Origin: Hyalella azteca | Taxonomy: Eukaryota; Arthropoda; Malacostraca; Amphipoda; Hyalellidae | Reading direction: 5' to 3' | DNA: 64,000 nucleotides | Assembly (NCBI RefSeq): GCF_000764305.2 | Contig: NW_025943805.1 | Location: 303,466-367,465, forward strand | Shown here: positions 11,824-22,843 of the stretch, one piece after another | Numbering within the stretch: position 1 is the first letter of the stretch | Layout of the letters: the number at the start of each line of letters is the position of its first letter | Translations under genes and position numbers: made by a program | The notes under the pieces: model-generated | What the model saw: only the letters and a program-made list of their open reading frames with translations | Told to the model about the DNA's origin: nothing | The model's database searches: none

Positions 11824-12306
11824 CCGGCGACGCTGGAATGAGGAGGCGTGCCTGTAAAGGGACACTTGTAATTGCCTCGCCTGAAATTAAAGTGTCGACC
11901 GTCGACAAACAATCGTCGTATTTCCAACGATAGTATCGCGATGAGGGTCAACTCGAGCTTTTCATAACAAGTTCAAACGAAGAACTGGTTACACGATAAG
12001 CGAGAAACAGTGCACCTGAAATTATATCCCTGTTACGTTTATTCTCTCGTCGTCGTTCTCTAGTTAATTTTTTGCTGCACAATCGGAACGTTTTTCAGAA
12101 GTGACTATAACCTTTAATACTTTTTATACCATTAACTAGTGCTTTTTGTGTATTTTCACGTGCATCCAAATGTTAAAGCATCGAAAATCATATAAGAACC
12201 ATTCTAAAAAAAGTACAAGGGAGAGTGGTTATTTTTTTACGATGTGAACTTGAGGATGCCCTTCAATGGTGTGTAGCCACAAATAAAACCATTGCAAGCT
12301 CCTTAC

Positions 12307-12379
12307 CTTCTTATTCGGCAAGCGCCGTCTCCTACAGCTGCTTTGATCCAAGCAGCGCCACGGAAGCCACTAGGATCTC
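12307..12379 (-). CDS. candidate exon with strong donor
   Basis: On the minus strand a GC-rich segment stays open in one frame over about 22 codons (Gly, Ala, Arg rich, one Cys, one Trp) and ends at AAGAAG followed by GTAAGGAGC, close to the donor consensus. The acceptor side is poor (AATGAG or CCTAG with little pyrimidine tract), so the left border is uncertain. Unrecognised. Confidence 0.18.
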
Positions 12380-14213
12380 ATTACAAATCTCATGAATATA
12401 TGTGAATTCTAATTACCATTTTTAAACAGCCTGTTTCAATACCTGATCAATTAACGCCCGTGAACGAATTGGCAATGATATCTCGGTGTATTGTGTTATT
12501 CGTACGAGAACATTAAACCTCATAGAAATTTGTCCCACTTTGCTATTGCGAACGAGTAAAGGTAGCCAGTTTGATCGAGGGGTCAAACGGAGGTCCTGTC
12601 TTGCGTTTGTCTCGGTAACATGACTACGAGAACCCGAGATAATCGTGACCGCAATCGCATACCGGCGCGCAATATCTGTTCAGGGGATACTCACTACTTT
12701 GTTCTGGGACTAATGTACAAGCACTGTGTCTGGAAAATTACTTTTACATCGCGTTTAATTGTTTTAAATTCATTATGGATCGTGTTTACGGTTGTGAATT
12801 CTTATTTGATAAATGCAACGATCGAGCTGTCGTGTTAGGGTCATAATGGGCACGAATATTTGAAGATGGTCAAATGGAGGTGACCTTTGTCGGTTGGGTA
12901 AAAAAATGGTTCAACAAACAATGATGCTGTTAAAATAGAAATATTTTTTTGGATAATGAGCAATTTTTTCTGCATAAAATGAAAATTTCAGACAAGTATT
13001 TTATTACGTTTACTTTTACACACTTTAAATTTGTACTAACTAATACGAGATTTTAGTGATTGAGATGTAGTTTTTATCACACCCGTTATTCCCTCCGATT
13101 GAACACGCATTTTACTTGGAAACCGGTTAGGAATTGGGGAAACGAAGTCTTGATATGTAAAGAAACCATGGAAGCAATTCAGCATTTATTGAGCTAACTT
13201 TATGCAGTCAAGCAACAACTAAAAGTAAGAATAAAGTAAAAGAATAAGTAGATGTAACTTAAAAAGTTTCCACACGGGATCAAATTGTCATAATCTCAGT
13301 GTAGGATCAGGAACACTATTTCGTTCCAAGGCTCGAATGAGCTGCAGATTTAAATAAAGGGTTTGGTTGCCCTGGAGCTCCACATGCCACGCCTGTTCTC
13401 GCTATTCTTGCACCTTCCAACCAACGCAATTACAAGCGTTTATAATGAACACAACATTCGCTCATCACCCCTACACATGCAGGAGACTCCATGGAAAATT
13501 AACGTTCTTCCATTACGTATATACGAGAAGCGTAGAATGCCCTACCTGAGATGACAGGGATTATTATCTTGGTTTTATGTCCTTTCGTTCGCGGAAGGCA
13601 GAAAATTTATAATTGCCGTAGCTTGCTGGAAAGGATGCAAGAAGACATTTACCGCGCGTGCGCTAGATTATGGTATGTGGATGTGAACTTATTACTTATA
13701 CGGCAGTTGTGCAGCGGTACGACAGAAATTGCGGAATAATTTGCAATCCATACATTAAATTCTGTCATAACGTATATCAAGTACGAAATATGCAAAAATA
13801 ATTTACTCTACCGTTGACTGATGTTTAGAAATGTGATTTATTCTTCCCATAATCAAATGAATTTAACTGCATGCGCAATGTTTTACGTTCATCCAACTTT
13901 ATGTTCCAAGGCAAGCTTTACAATTAGATGGGCGTCTTATTGACTGAAAATACGATTGAAAAAATTATTTAATGATGTGCTTACTGCTTCTGTTTCGTAT
14001 GAAACTATTGTGTAATAAATTTTACTAAGCATATGCATTTTTGGAAGCCGACTTTGCTGGGTGCTTCGTATAAAAATCTATTTCGATCATAGTGAATCAA
14101 TCATGATAACATGATAAAAGTGAACGAGATAGTCATGCTATGTTCAAGTGATACAAACAATTACAAGCATGAAATTATAGCAATTCTTGTCACTCAAAAT
14201 CAGAAATTTTCAG

Positions 14214-14293
14214 CGCCATCGAATTTGAAGTTTGCTCTGCACTGATGCTTGGTAGAACATCGATGCATTCCACCAAAGAATTCAGACTGGGAA
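14214..14293 (+). CDS. candidate exon, unrecognised
   Basis: The acceptor AGAAATTTTCAG precedes 80 bases open in one frame (26 full codons), followed by the donor GTAAGCC after GGGAA. The peptide is of mixed composition with one Cys. It overlaps nothing recognisable. Its splice-signal quality is above average, but coding evidence is weak. Confidence 0.18.
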
Positions 14294-14325
14294 GTAAGCC
14301 TTCATGCAATTCTCGTTGATTGTTG

Positions 14326-14547
14326 TTAACCAAAAGTGTAATCTCGATCAGTTTCTTGGAAATCGCTTACGTGGCTGAAATATTCATCGCCTGACTCAGC
14401 ATTAATGATGTGCATTCCTCGGTTATATCGAAGACTTGTGCGAGCTCGGCGTGGTTTAACGATGTTCTCACGTTGTTTGTTCTTGTTCGTAGTCTGAGAT
14501 GAAGTCATCATGAATATCTCCTTACTTTTTTCATTAAATACTTTCAT
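14326..14547 (-). CDS. small hydrophilic ORF, unrecognised
   Basis: A complete minus-strand ATG-to-TAA frame encodes 73 residues, with AAAAATG as start context. The N-terminal half is basic and Asn/Lys/Gln rich; the C-terminal half is acidic with aromatic residues (DEYFSHVSDFQETDRDY). It has no membrane segment and no recognised domain. It could be a first coding exon or a chance ORF. Confidence 0.18.
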   Translation of the reverse strand: MKVFNEKSKEIFMMTSSQTTNKNKQRENIVKPRRARTSLRYNRGMHIINAESGDEYFSHVSDFQETDRDYTFG

Positions 14548-17440
14548 TTTTATTTATTACAGCGTATTTTGCATTATGCGAACCATGTCTGAAAATTTTA
14601 CTCGATTACTGATCCTTTTCACGAATGCCTTACATTTTATATATTATATTTTATGGATGACCAAACAAAATTTAAAAAGTTTTTGAGTTTCCTAATAGGA
14701 TTTGAATTTTTCGATAAAAATTGCCGAACGCTCACTAATAAAATGAACACAATCGCGACTAATTCCTTTACGCCGATTCTTCAACAGTGCAGTAGAAAAA
14801 TTAAATTGGAAAAATTAGCGTAAAGTTTGACGGCTCTTTTTGATATATAAAAAACTTGTTTACCACAGCATCGACGAAAATGTCACTAACAGGTCTAATA
14901 TGAAGCCACTCTCTCACAATCAGAACCGAAAACCCGCATTATCAGTAGCCACTCACTGACAAAACGTCGGCCGGTCCTAAGAATATCGCCTATAATTTCG
15001 AGCATGGTTGGTTCGCTCGTGTAGAGAACCCGAAGTATGATAGTCCGCCCAGGGCTCGGCAAATGTGAAGGATTACATGGGATAATGCGGCGATGCTCAG
15101 ATGCCACGTCTGAAGTTCTTTTGTACGTCGCAGAGAAGCATGGAATGGACCTGTCGAATGAAGGCAAAATCCCTTCCATGATCATGACGTCATGTCTGTA
15201 CAATAGACTGGAAAGGATTGTGCTGCAAAAGTCTTAATAATGTGTATAATTTTACATGTTTATTTATTGTTTGAGAAGAACAGAATTAAATGGTACCTGC
15301 AGTAATAAACGCTTACGTTAATTTGTCCAAGAAGAACATGTTTTAGATAACATATTAGAGTCTTAATCATCATCTTATAAATTATATTGTATTTATAATT
15401 AGAAAGAAAAACTACCACCACAGAACAGAAAAGTTCGATGTTTTTGGTCATATATTTCTTTTGATTAGGAAAGGATTGTGCTGCAAAAGTCTTAATAATG
15501 TGTATAATTTTACATGTTTATTTATTGTTTGAGAAGAACAGAATTAAATGGTACCTGCAGTAGCATGGAATGGACCTGTCGAATGAAGGCCAAATCCCTT
15601 CCACGATCATGACGTCATGTGTGTACCATAGACTGGAAAGGATTGTGCTGCAAAAGTCTTACCAATGTGGATAATTTTATATGTTTATTTATTGTTTGAG
15701 AAGACCAGATTTAAATAGTACCTGCAAAAATAAACGCTTACGTTAGTTTTCCGAGAAGAACGTGTTTTAGATTACATATTAAAGACTTAATCATCATCTT
15801 ATAAATTATATTGGATTTATAATTGGTAAGAAAAACGACCACCGCAGAAAAGTTCGATGTTTTTGATCATATATTTCTTTTGATTCTTACCAGGAGATAA
15901 AATGTGTCATATCACATTTGTAATTTTTCCAAATTTGTCAAAAATCGATCTGACTCTATATTCGTGCGATTATTTCGTAATTTGACTGTACGTTCCTGAG
16001 ATAATGACGTCCAAAGTATAAGCGTGGACTCTGAGGACATTTCACGCCTGTCCGACATCGTCTTGATTCGGTCGTCAGACCAGCAATGGAAGCTGCCGGG
16101 ATCTGAGAATAGAAAAGATTCTCGAGACATTGACACCTTTGTAGGTGTAGGCCCATAGATGGGCTAAGAATGGCTTTAGGGTTTTCGATTTATCCGAAAA
16201 ATGAAGCAATGAAATGCTAGGCCCATGAAGAATTTATTATGTGAAAGAGTTATATTCGTAAAATTATTTAGGTCGTTCAGATAAATGTAGGTGTCTTTCA
16301 AAGCCCTCATCCTGATCTGCAGTATTTACTGAATATTCGAATGAAATTTTGCAATTAATTTCAACACCCGGCTTCTTAATATGGTAAATTTCTAATTCAC
16401 CGTACGGCCCATTTCGAATAACTGTGTTCATTTGCGCTCGCAAGACACAGTGGATTAAAATTTATCAAGATAATTTTATAAGAGAATGTAAACTACTGTA
16501 CTCAGGTCGATGATCGCAGTTCACGCACAGTGAGTGTCTCATTGTTTAAAAAGTTTATACTACAAAATACAAGTTAATTCGAGTTTCCTAATAGTAATGA
16601 CAATTTTAATTGAATGTTTTGCCTTGACTTGAATCAAATCTAACTTGAGAATTAATTGAACTCTAATAATATTGTTAATTTAAGAAACACATCTCGACTG
16701 TTTTTTTGATAGTTCACTGAAATAAATAAATTACATTAAGTTGTCCATATCGTCTCAAGTTTTCAACCGTTATGGTGCTTTTTTGTGAAACATTCATCCT
16801 CGATTTCCAACAATTAATCAAATGGCTCATATTCCATAGGTTTTACTTATAGTTCAATGCAAAAGAAAATGTTTCCTTGGATGGAATTTTTATCCGATAC
16901 AATCCGTCCCACTTCAGTGAGACTGCAGTAAAAAAATCTGAGAAAAATCCTGGCTTTCAATCCTGACAGCGCAATCAGGAGCTCTCAATCTATCTTTGTC
17001 TGTCAAAAAAGCTCCAAGTAAGCGTGTGAACAGATACAAATGAATAAAAAATGTCTGTTCATCAATTGAATTCTGGGGAAATTATATTGAAATTGAGACT
17101 CGAATTTAGCTTAAGGCTCTTTGTTTTTTATATATGCATTATGCTCGATTTTCTACTCGAACCTCTAAGATGTATTGACGTAAAGAATTTTTTACTGAAC
17201 ATACTTCTCCCGTGTACATAAGGTTGGGACCCTTTAGGTAGGACCAGAGTTGATGAGCTCAGGCGGCAAAATTTAGTTTTAACCACACTTGCCCTAGATT
17301 GTTCAGTAATTTGGTATGTTATCATTTACTTATGATTATGAACATTTAATTGCTTCTAAACCTCGATTATTTTATCTATATTATTTATAATTGTGACTAA
17401 ACTCAACTCTTTTTTTTAAATGTTCATTCTTTGTTTTCAG
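14548..17440. other. non-coding stretch around a local triplication
   Basis: Contains the 15137-15896 repeat. The GC-richer part at 14900-15210 is open on both strands (about 102 codons minus, 66 plus), with no way to choose between them. A 74-codon minus frame at 15912-16136 is of similar standing. The rest is AT-rich with no recognised feature. Confidence 0.4.
15137..15896. repeat. about 330-bp segmental tandem repeat with a truncated middle copy
   Basis: Copy A (15137-15467) begins AGCATGGAATGGACCTGTCG. A partial copy (15468-15561) restarts inside the unit at GGAAAGGATTGTGCTGCAAA and stops after TACCTGCAGT. Copy C (15562-15896) repeats the whole unit with scattered substitutions. The middle copy joins unit-internal points at both sides, so the locus has had at least two duplication or deletion events. 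The TGACGTCA half-palindrome (ATGACGTCATG) is kept in both full copies. Confidence 0.92.
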
Positions 17441-17515
17441 AAACCGTTACAATCCACAACGAGTTTTCATTCCGAACAAACCCCCGAACTAAGAGCTATA
17501 TTCTTTATGATTGAG
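17441..17515 (+). CDS. candidate 75-nt internal exon
   Basis: CTTTGTTTTCAG, within a long pyrimidine-rich tract, precedes exactly 75 bases that read without a stop as 25 codons in frame 1. They end at TTGAG followed by the donor GTAAGAAAT. Both signals are close to consensus and the length is a multiple of three with codon-aligned borders. The peptide is Ser/Thr/Glu rich and ends in a hydrophobic IFFMIE. In the other two frames stops occur. No family is recognised; flanking AT-rich DNA would be intron. Confidence 0.32.
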
Positions 17516-20174
17516 GTAAGAAATTTTAATCTTGGAGACTTTTTTGAAGCATGATTTCAAAATTAAATCGTAGCATCATGATTTTTAGACATAATTTTAC
17601 CGTAATTAGCATTTAAAGTAAACCTACAACATTCATTACCATAGTTGCACGTGGGAGCAACAGCATTAATAAGACAATATTATGGGATTTCTATTGAATA
17701 AAAAAATAAACGATTCAGGCAAAATATAACATAATTTTGATTCAAGTATGAATTACGATTGAAGCATAAAATTATTTAACAAGAAATCTATAAATGGAAA
17801 TAATAATTATAGATCCTTTTCGTAACATCAGCGTTGTGTTCGTATGTCAAACAAGCAGAACTGACAAGACAGGAACGTTTGTCAGGTGGTCGGCTGAGAT
17901 TGGCAGGTGTTTGGAGAAACAACGCGCGGCAGTTCGGTTCGCTGACGTTCATTTAGGTCAGGCTCTAGCTTGGACTGCGCGCCAAAAATATTTACTCAAC
18001 GTTCACGATGCATAAAGAAAAACAAAAATTTGCCCTCATGTTTCGAATTATTAAATTTCATTTAATTGCATAGTTGTGAACAAATTTTTGGAATACCATA
18101 AATTTTATGATGACACATCAACAAAGAGCGAATATTTTCAACAGGATTAGAGACAGCTCATAGCTCGTGAAAATTTCCGAGCATGACAGGCCAAAATGCA
18201 ACTTCTCGACAATTTTTCCAGTAACCAATTCATAAATAGCTTATGATCAAAATTTCAAACCTCGATAATAATGAATGGATAATTATATAAAAAAGTATTG
18301 TAGTTTTCAACTACGCAATAGTATTTTTTAGAAGATAATGCGGAAAGCTCGAATTACAGGATGGGTTCCGCATGGTTTAAAAAAAAAAAGATGCCCTACA
18401 CGCTACACTCCTGTTTGTACTTTACTCTGTGCCCCTCTGGATAGAAAACACAGGGCAACAAAAGGCTCTTTAAAATCGATATTTCAAAAGAAAGGTAGAC
18501 AGCGGCCTTTGTGTTGTAGTGCTTTCAATATGGTAAGGAGTTAGGAATAGTTTAACCGTCACTTCTTGAATCTTTTCTATCGATGAAATCTTTACCTATT
18601 TTCACAAGCATTATATTTAAAATTAGACATTCTTTAGGGAAGATCCATGATAGTAGGTGATGTGCAATCAACTGTATTTCTTGATATTTTAGGTGGTATT
18701 TCTGGTGTGATCGGATCAAATATGCTGTAATTTTTTAGCTGATTATTTACGATAAAGTTAGTGTGATACCTCGATGCTTCAATTCCGTTTTGATATGTGA
18801 TCTAGCATCAAAAAATGATGTTTCTTAATAATAAATGATAATAACTGTAAAATACCATGAATATCTGGGTGCAGTCCATCAGTAATTGGAGGCCAAAAAC
18901 ATTTCAAGCGAAATCAGGGGAATACGATCGAACTTCGATTGAAATTCTTCGAGGGACAAAATTTGCCTTGATTAAGTTCTCAACGGATTTAATTTAGTGT
19001 TTCTTAACTACGATTGAATTTCTTCGCACCTCAAAATCATTTTGCTTAAACTAGGGAAAGATTTGAGCGATTATTACACTAACATCTTCGGTTCATCATA
19101 TCCTGATTTTCAAGCTACGATAAACCGCACCCCAGGCAGGCAGGAAACCGAGCCATGTTTCCCACAGCGCTCACGTCCTTTTCGGCATCGAAGTTTCGAT
19201 GACACACAACACCGCAAAGTTTGGCGCGTAACTGCGCTTGTTAGTGTTGCTAGTTGCACCCTAGAGAGGGAAATGTGGCGGCAGAAACTGAGTTATTCTA
19301 GAAGGGGGAAAGCTTTATTTGTACACGGAATTCTGCAGAAATTTGCGGTACTCTAATCAATATTCGGTTGGGAATTTTGAGCTGTGCATCACCGCGGGCA
19401 TTGTGCTGGTTTTCGCAGCATCAACTGAAGGTATCCTAAGGGTGCGAGCTTCAATCATTTATTGAGATTATGTGGTCATAATGTAAGCTACTAAAATCCA
19501 ATACATCTCTGAGCTTGCGTTCTAACCTCGAATTTTATAGTGCGAATAAAATTTCAAAAATAATTTGCTCAATACATTTTTAAAGCTCCTGTGCCGTATT
19601 TAAAGCTTGAATGCTTATTAAAAAACGCAAAGCTCGTTTTCAACTGCGAAGTTGGATTTAGCACTGAAAATCTTGTATGCGAACTGTAAATGAATGCTGA
19701 CTGACTTCATGGCTAGCGTGAGAACTGTACACATTGTTGTTGCAATTCTGGGATCGCATGTGAACTGCATTGCGCGCTTGCTTGTGATGCAGAATTTTCT
19801 TATGAGATGAATAATTCACTAGTAAACATTAGAGCGAACAGGTGAAGGCCATGCGTTATTTCTATGATTGAAAGTTTACCTGCGTCCAAAGGATTTTGCT
19901 TGAGTGTTGAAAACAATTACCAATTCTGTTAATAAGTATTGTATTCTAAACTACAAAATATTGTTGAGAAGCGCGCTGCATTCATGGGAACAGCTCAGCT
20001 TGCTCGTGAACTGAATCGCTTGCTGAAGCATGAGACGTCTTCTTCTTATTGAATGTTTCGTAACTCAGCCCCGGCCCTGCGGGCGTCTTTGTGGTTAAGA
20101 GGTCTCGGTGTACCAGCATCGCCCCGTTGGCCGGTGTCGGGTTACGTATCCAGTGTCATCGCGAGCAAGACTTG
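17516..20174. other. non-coding stretch
   Basis: AT-rich with GC-richer patches at 17860-18000, 18370-18530 and 19120-19350. Each supports one plus-strand frame (73, 68 and 104 codons) of mixed composition without recognised domains or clear splice borders. A tRNA-promoter-like pair of boxes is noted at 20091-20151. Confidence 0.4.
20091..20151 (+). ncRNA. possible degenerate tRNA-type (SINE) promoter
   Basis: GTGGTTAAGAGG resembles the A box of Ser/Leu-type tRNAs, and about 40 bp downstream GGGTTACGTATCC resembles a B box with an inserted base. No cloverleaf could be folded by eye and there is no A-rich tail, so at best this is the head of a SINE-like element at the edge of the degenerate array that follows. 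Confidence 0.12.
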
Positions 20175-20850
20175 GCAGACGTGTGGAGGCTTGACAAGAC
20201 TGGTTGTGGTTTGACAAGACTTGGCTGACTTGCGGTGGCCTGACAAGATATGGCTGGCTTGAGGTGCCGAGGTGGCTTGACAAAACTGGTTGTGGCTTGA
20301 CAAGACTTGGCTGACTTGCGGTGGCCTGACAAGACATGACAGACTTGGGGTAGCCTGATAAAACTTGGCTGGCTTGAGGTGGCTTGATAAGACTTGTGGC
20401 GGCTTGACAAGACTTGGCCGACTTGAGGTGGCTTGTTAATTAGGCAGACTTGTGTTAGATTGACAAGACTTTTGGTGGCTTGGTAAGACTTGGAAGACTT
20501 ACGGTGACTTGGTAAGATTTGGCTGACTGTTGGTGCCTTTGCTATACTTTGCCTTTCGCATGGTGGCTTGGTAACACTTGGACGGTATATGAGTAGTTAA
20601 GTAAAGACGTAGATGACTGGTGGAAGGTTTTGTCCTACTTGAAAAAAGTTAAAGGCTGTTTGTTTGTAATAATGGTGGTTTGATAAAACTAGGGCGACTT
20701 TTGAGTGGCTTGGTATGACTTGTTGAACTCATGGGTAATTTGATACAAAATTTTCCTTACATGGAAGGCTTGCTAGAACTTGGCCGACATATTGCACCTG
20801 AACAAGACTTAGCCGACGTACCGGTGGATTGGTAGGAAAGGCCGACATGT
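20175..20850. repeat. degenerate about 29-bp minisatellite
   Basis: Variants of GGTGGCTTGACAAGACTTGG followed by CTGACTTG recur through about 650 bp. An about 86-bp higher-order copy is visible at 20187-20272 and again from about 20273. The array decays to the right. The minus-strand Ser/Gln/Pro-rich frames across it are repeat artefacts. Confidence 0.85.
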
Positions 20851-20949
20851 GGCTTGGTAGAAGACGTCGGTTGGCCACCGGTCATCTACTCAGCGCTTCC
20901 TATGTTGAATGACGGCATCCGGGGCGTAAGAGTGTGAACCGTGAGTCTG

Positions 20950-21412
20950 GGCACCAACTACCCTGAACTTTGGGGGAGGCCGAGGGCGCTAACCATCCTG
21001 AGGCTTGGAGGAGGCCGAGGGCGCTAACCATCATGAGGCTTGGTGGAGGCCGAGGGCACCAACCATCCTGAGGCTTGGTGGAGGCCGAGGGCGCTAACCA
21101 TCCTGAGGCTTTGGGGGAGACCGAGGGCACCAACCATCCTGAGGCTTGGTGTAGGCCTAGGGCGCTAAACATCCTGAGGCTTGGTGGAGGCCGAGGGCAC
21201 CAACCATCCTGAGGCTTGGTGGAGGCCGAGGGCGCTAACCATCCTGAGGCTTGGTGGAGGCCGAGGGCGCTAACCATCCTGAGGCTTGGTGTAGGCCTAG
21301 GGCGCTAAACATCCTGAGGCTTGGTGGAGGCCGAGGGCACCAACCATCCTGAGGCTCAGTGGAGGCCGAGGGCGCTAACCATTCTGAGGTTTGATGGGGG
21401 ACAGGAGCGCTA
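20950..21412. repeat. 35-bp GC-rich minisatellite, about 13 units
   Basis: The unit GCGCTAACCATCCTGAGGCT plus TGGTGGAGGCCGAGG repeats every 35 bp (for example 20986 and 21021). GCGCTAACC and GCACCAACC starts are interspersed, as are a TGTAGGCCTAGG variant and a GGGGGAGACC variant. Because 35 is not a multiple of three yet no frame of the unit has a stop, the minus-strand ORFs here show a 35-residue repeat built from three units. They should not be taken for a repeat protein. Confidence 0.95.
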
Positions 21413-21834
21413 ACCATAATGATTTGATGGGAGACGAGGTTGCTGTACTTTCTATAGGTTTAGTTTGAGCCGAGGGCGACAACTATCTTAAGATTTGGTG
21501 AAAGAAGAGGGCGCTAACCATCCAGACTAACGTGAGCGTTGGTGGAATCATGAAAACTCAGCTGCCGAATTCAACTAGCGAAATAGTAGTGTATCAGAGA
21601 ATGCTGTATGCAACGTATTTGCAATGTATTTCTTATTTTGAGGGGAATATATTCAAACGATTTGCCGCTTATTTTTTTTTGTGTAGCTGAACTATTCCGT
21701 GCAGAAAATGAATATGCTACCAAGTCTTGTAATTCACGTAATTTTTGTGTATTTTTAATCATTAGAACCAATCATATACACTGAAGCGAAATCTTTCGTC
21801 TATATATTGCCATGGGAGAAGTGAAAAAACTCAC

Positions 21835-22071
21835 CTGAAGCACCAAAGTTGAAGCCTGAGTTTTCCCTAATGGTCGGACTCTGATAAATTCTCAAATATC
21901 TACCCCGTGGCGTCTTGCGAAATTCGGTGCCCGTGGTGCCGTAAAACTCGAGTTCGCGGCATGTTCCGTTACGGCATTTGGCGTAACGGTTATTGGCGAA
22001 GTGATGGATTACGCAGCCAACACAAACAGTCCCTTGAGAAACTCTGCTGTTGATACCCGACCTCTTATGTG
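21835..22071 (-). CDS. candidate Cys-containing exon, phase 1-1
   Basis: On the minus strand this 237-nt GC-rich segment is open in one frame for 78 codons. It ends at GCTTCAG followed by the donor GTGAGTTTT and starts after ACCTGAACAG. It begins with two bases and ends with one base of split codons, so it is a symmetric phase 1-1 exon, a class common in extracellular modules. The peptide has a CxxC, then 12 residues, then CxxxxC (around CVGCVIHHF and KCRNGTC), followed by a Gly/Tyr/Arg-rich stretch. There is no in-frame ATG. The family is not recognised. The plus strand is also open over part of the block, so GC content alone could explain it. Confidence 0.33.
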
Positions 22072-22809
22072 CTGTTCAGGTTAAAGTATTGTGAGAACAA
22101 TCGTATAAATTTTAGTCGTTGAATAATAACTTTTTAAGACAATTGTTTGGTCTTACTAAGATACATGATTCGTCAAACTCATTCATTGCTTGGGAAACTT
22201 CTTGGAATTTTCTTGAAAAAATATTAGAATGAATTGGAAATGCTTGTTTGGTATAATTTGCATTTGATCATTTCGATAAATTTGCTTCAATCAAGTGCAA
22301 AGCCTGAAAATGTAATTTATAAATAAACACCCGACGCTGTGTACATTTGTGCATTCAGATGCTTTAATTGATAAGTAATACAAATCCTTTAAGAACAATT
22401 GTTCAAATTTAACGCTTTCGGCTGGTGAAACCACAGAGCCAAATTTTTTCTGCCAGAACAGTCGACTGTCTTCTGAATTTTCGTGAAGGTCAAAGAAGCC
22501 AGTGGGCCAACTGAGATCAAATAACATCGAAAAATTTCCAAATGCTCCACATAGAAAGTCTCGTTGGATGAAATTGGCGGAACCGCGCAGCTCTTTTTCT
22601 GGCCGCGAACAGTTAGCAGCGCGCCCATTTGCGGCATTTTAGGCCGGCTCTGGTAAACCAAAAATGCAGCGTCACGAGAACTTGAGATTTAAAAAAAAGT
22701 AACTGAATAAAATAAAAGTATAAAAAATTGATAAAAAGTATACCGATAAAAAATTAACCCAATCTAGTTAGAAGCAGAATTGTACAAAATATAGGAAATT
22801 TTTACAATG

Positions 22810-22843
22810 GGTGGCGTGCTACATATGGTGGCGTGCTACATAT
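22810..22843. repeat. 17-bp perfect direct duplication
   Basis: GGTGGCGTGCTACATAT occurs twice back to back. Confidence 0.9.

Larger units (their letters stand above)
11511..14213. other. mostly non-coding stretch
   Basis: AT-rich, with a GC-richer patch at 11805-11960 that includes a CTCF-like core (listed separately) and a candidate minus exon near 12307 (listed separately). The plus frame from ATG 12620 (72 residues) and the frames at 13363-13739 have no recognised product, no strong splice partner and overlap one another, so they are not called. Confidence 0.4.

Noticed and set aside
20900..21417. Minus-strand repeat proteins of 60-125 residues
   Set aside because: The 35-bp array has no stops in any frame; the peptide period of 35 residues is an arithmetic result of three shifted units.
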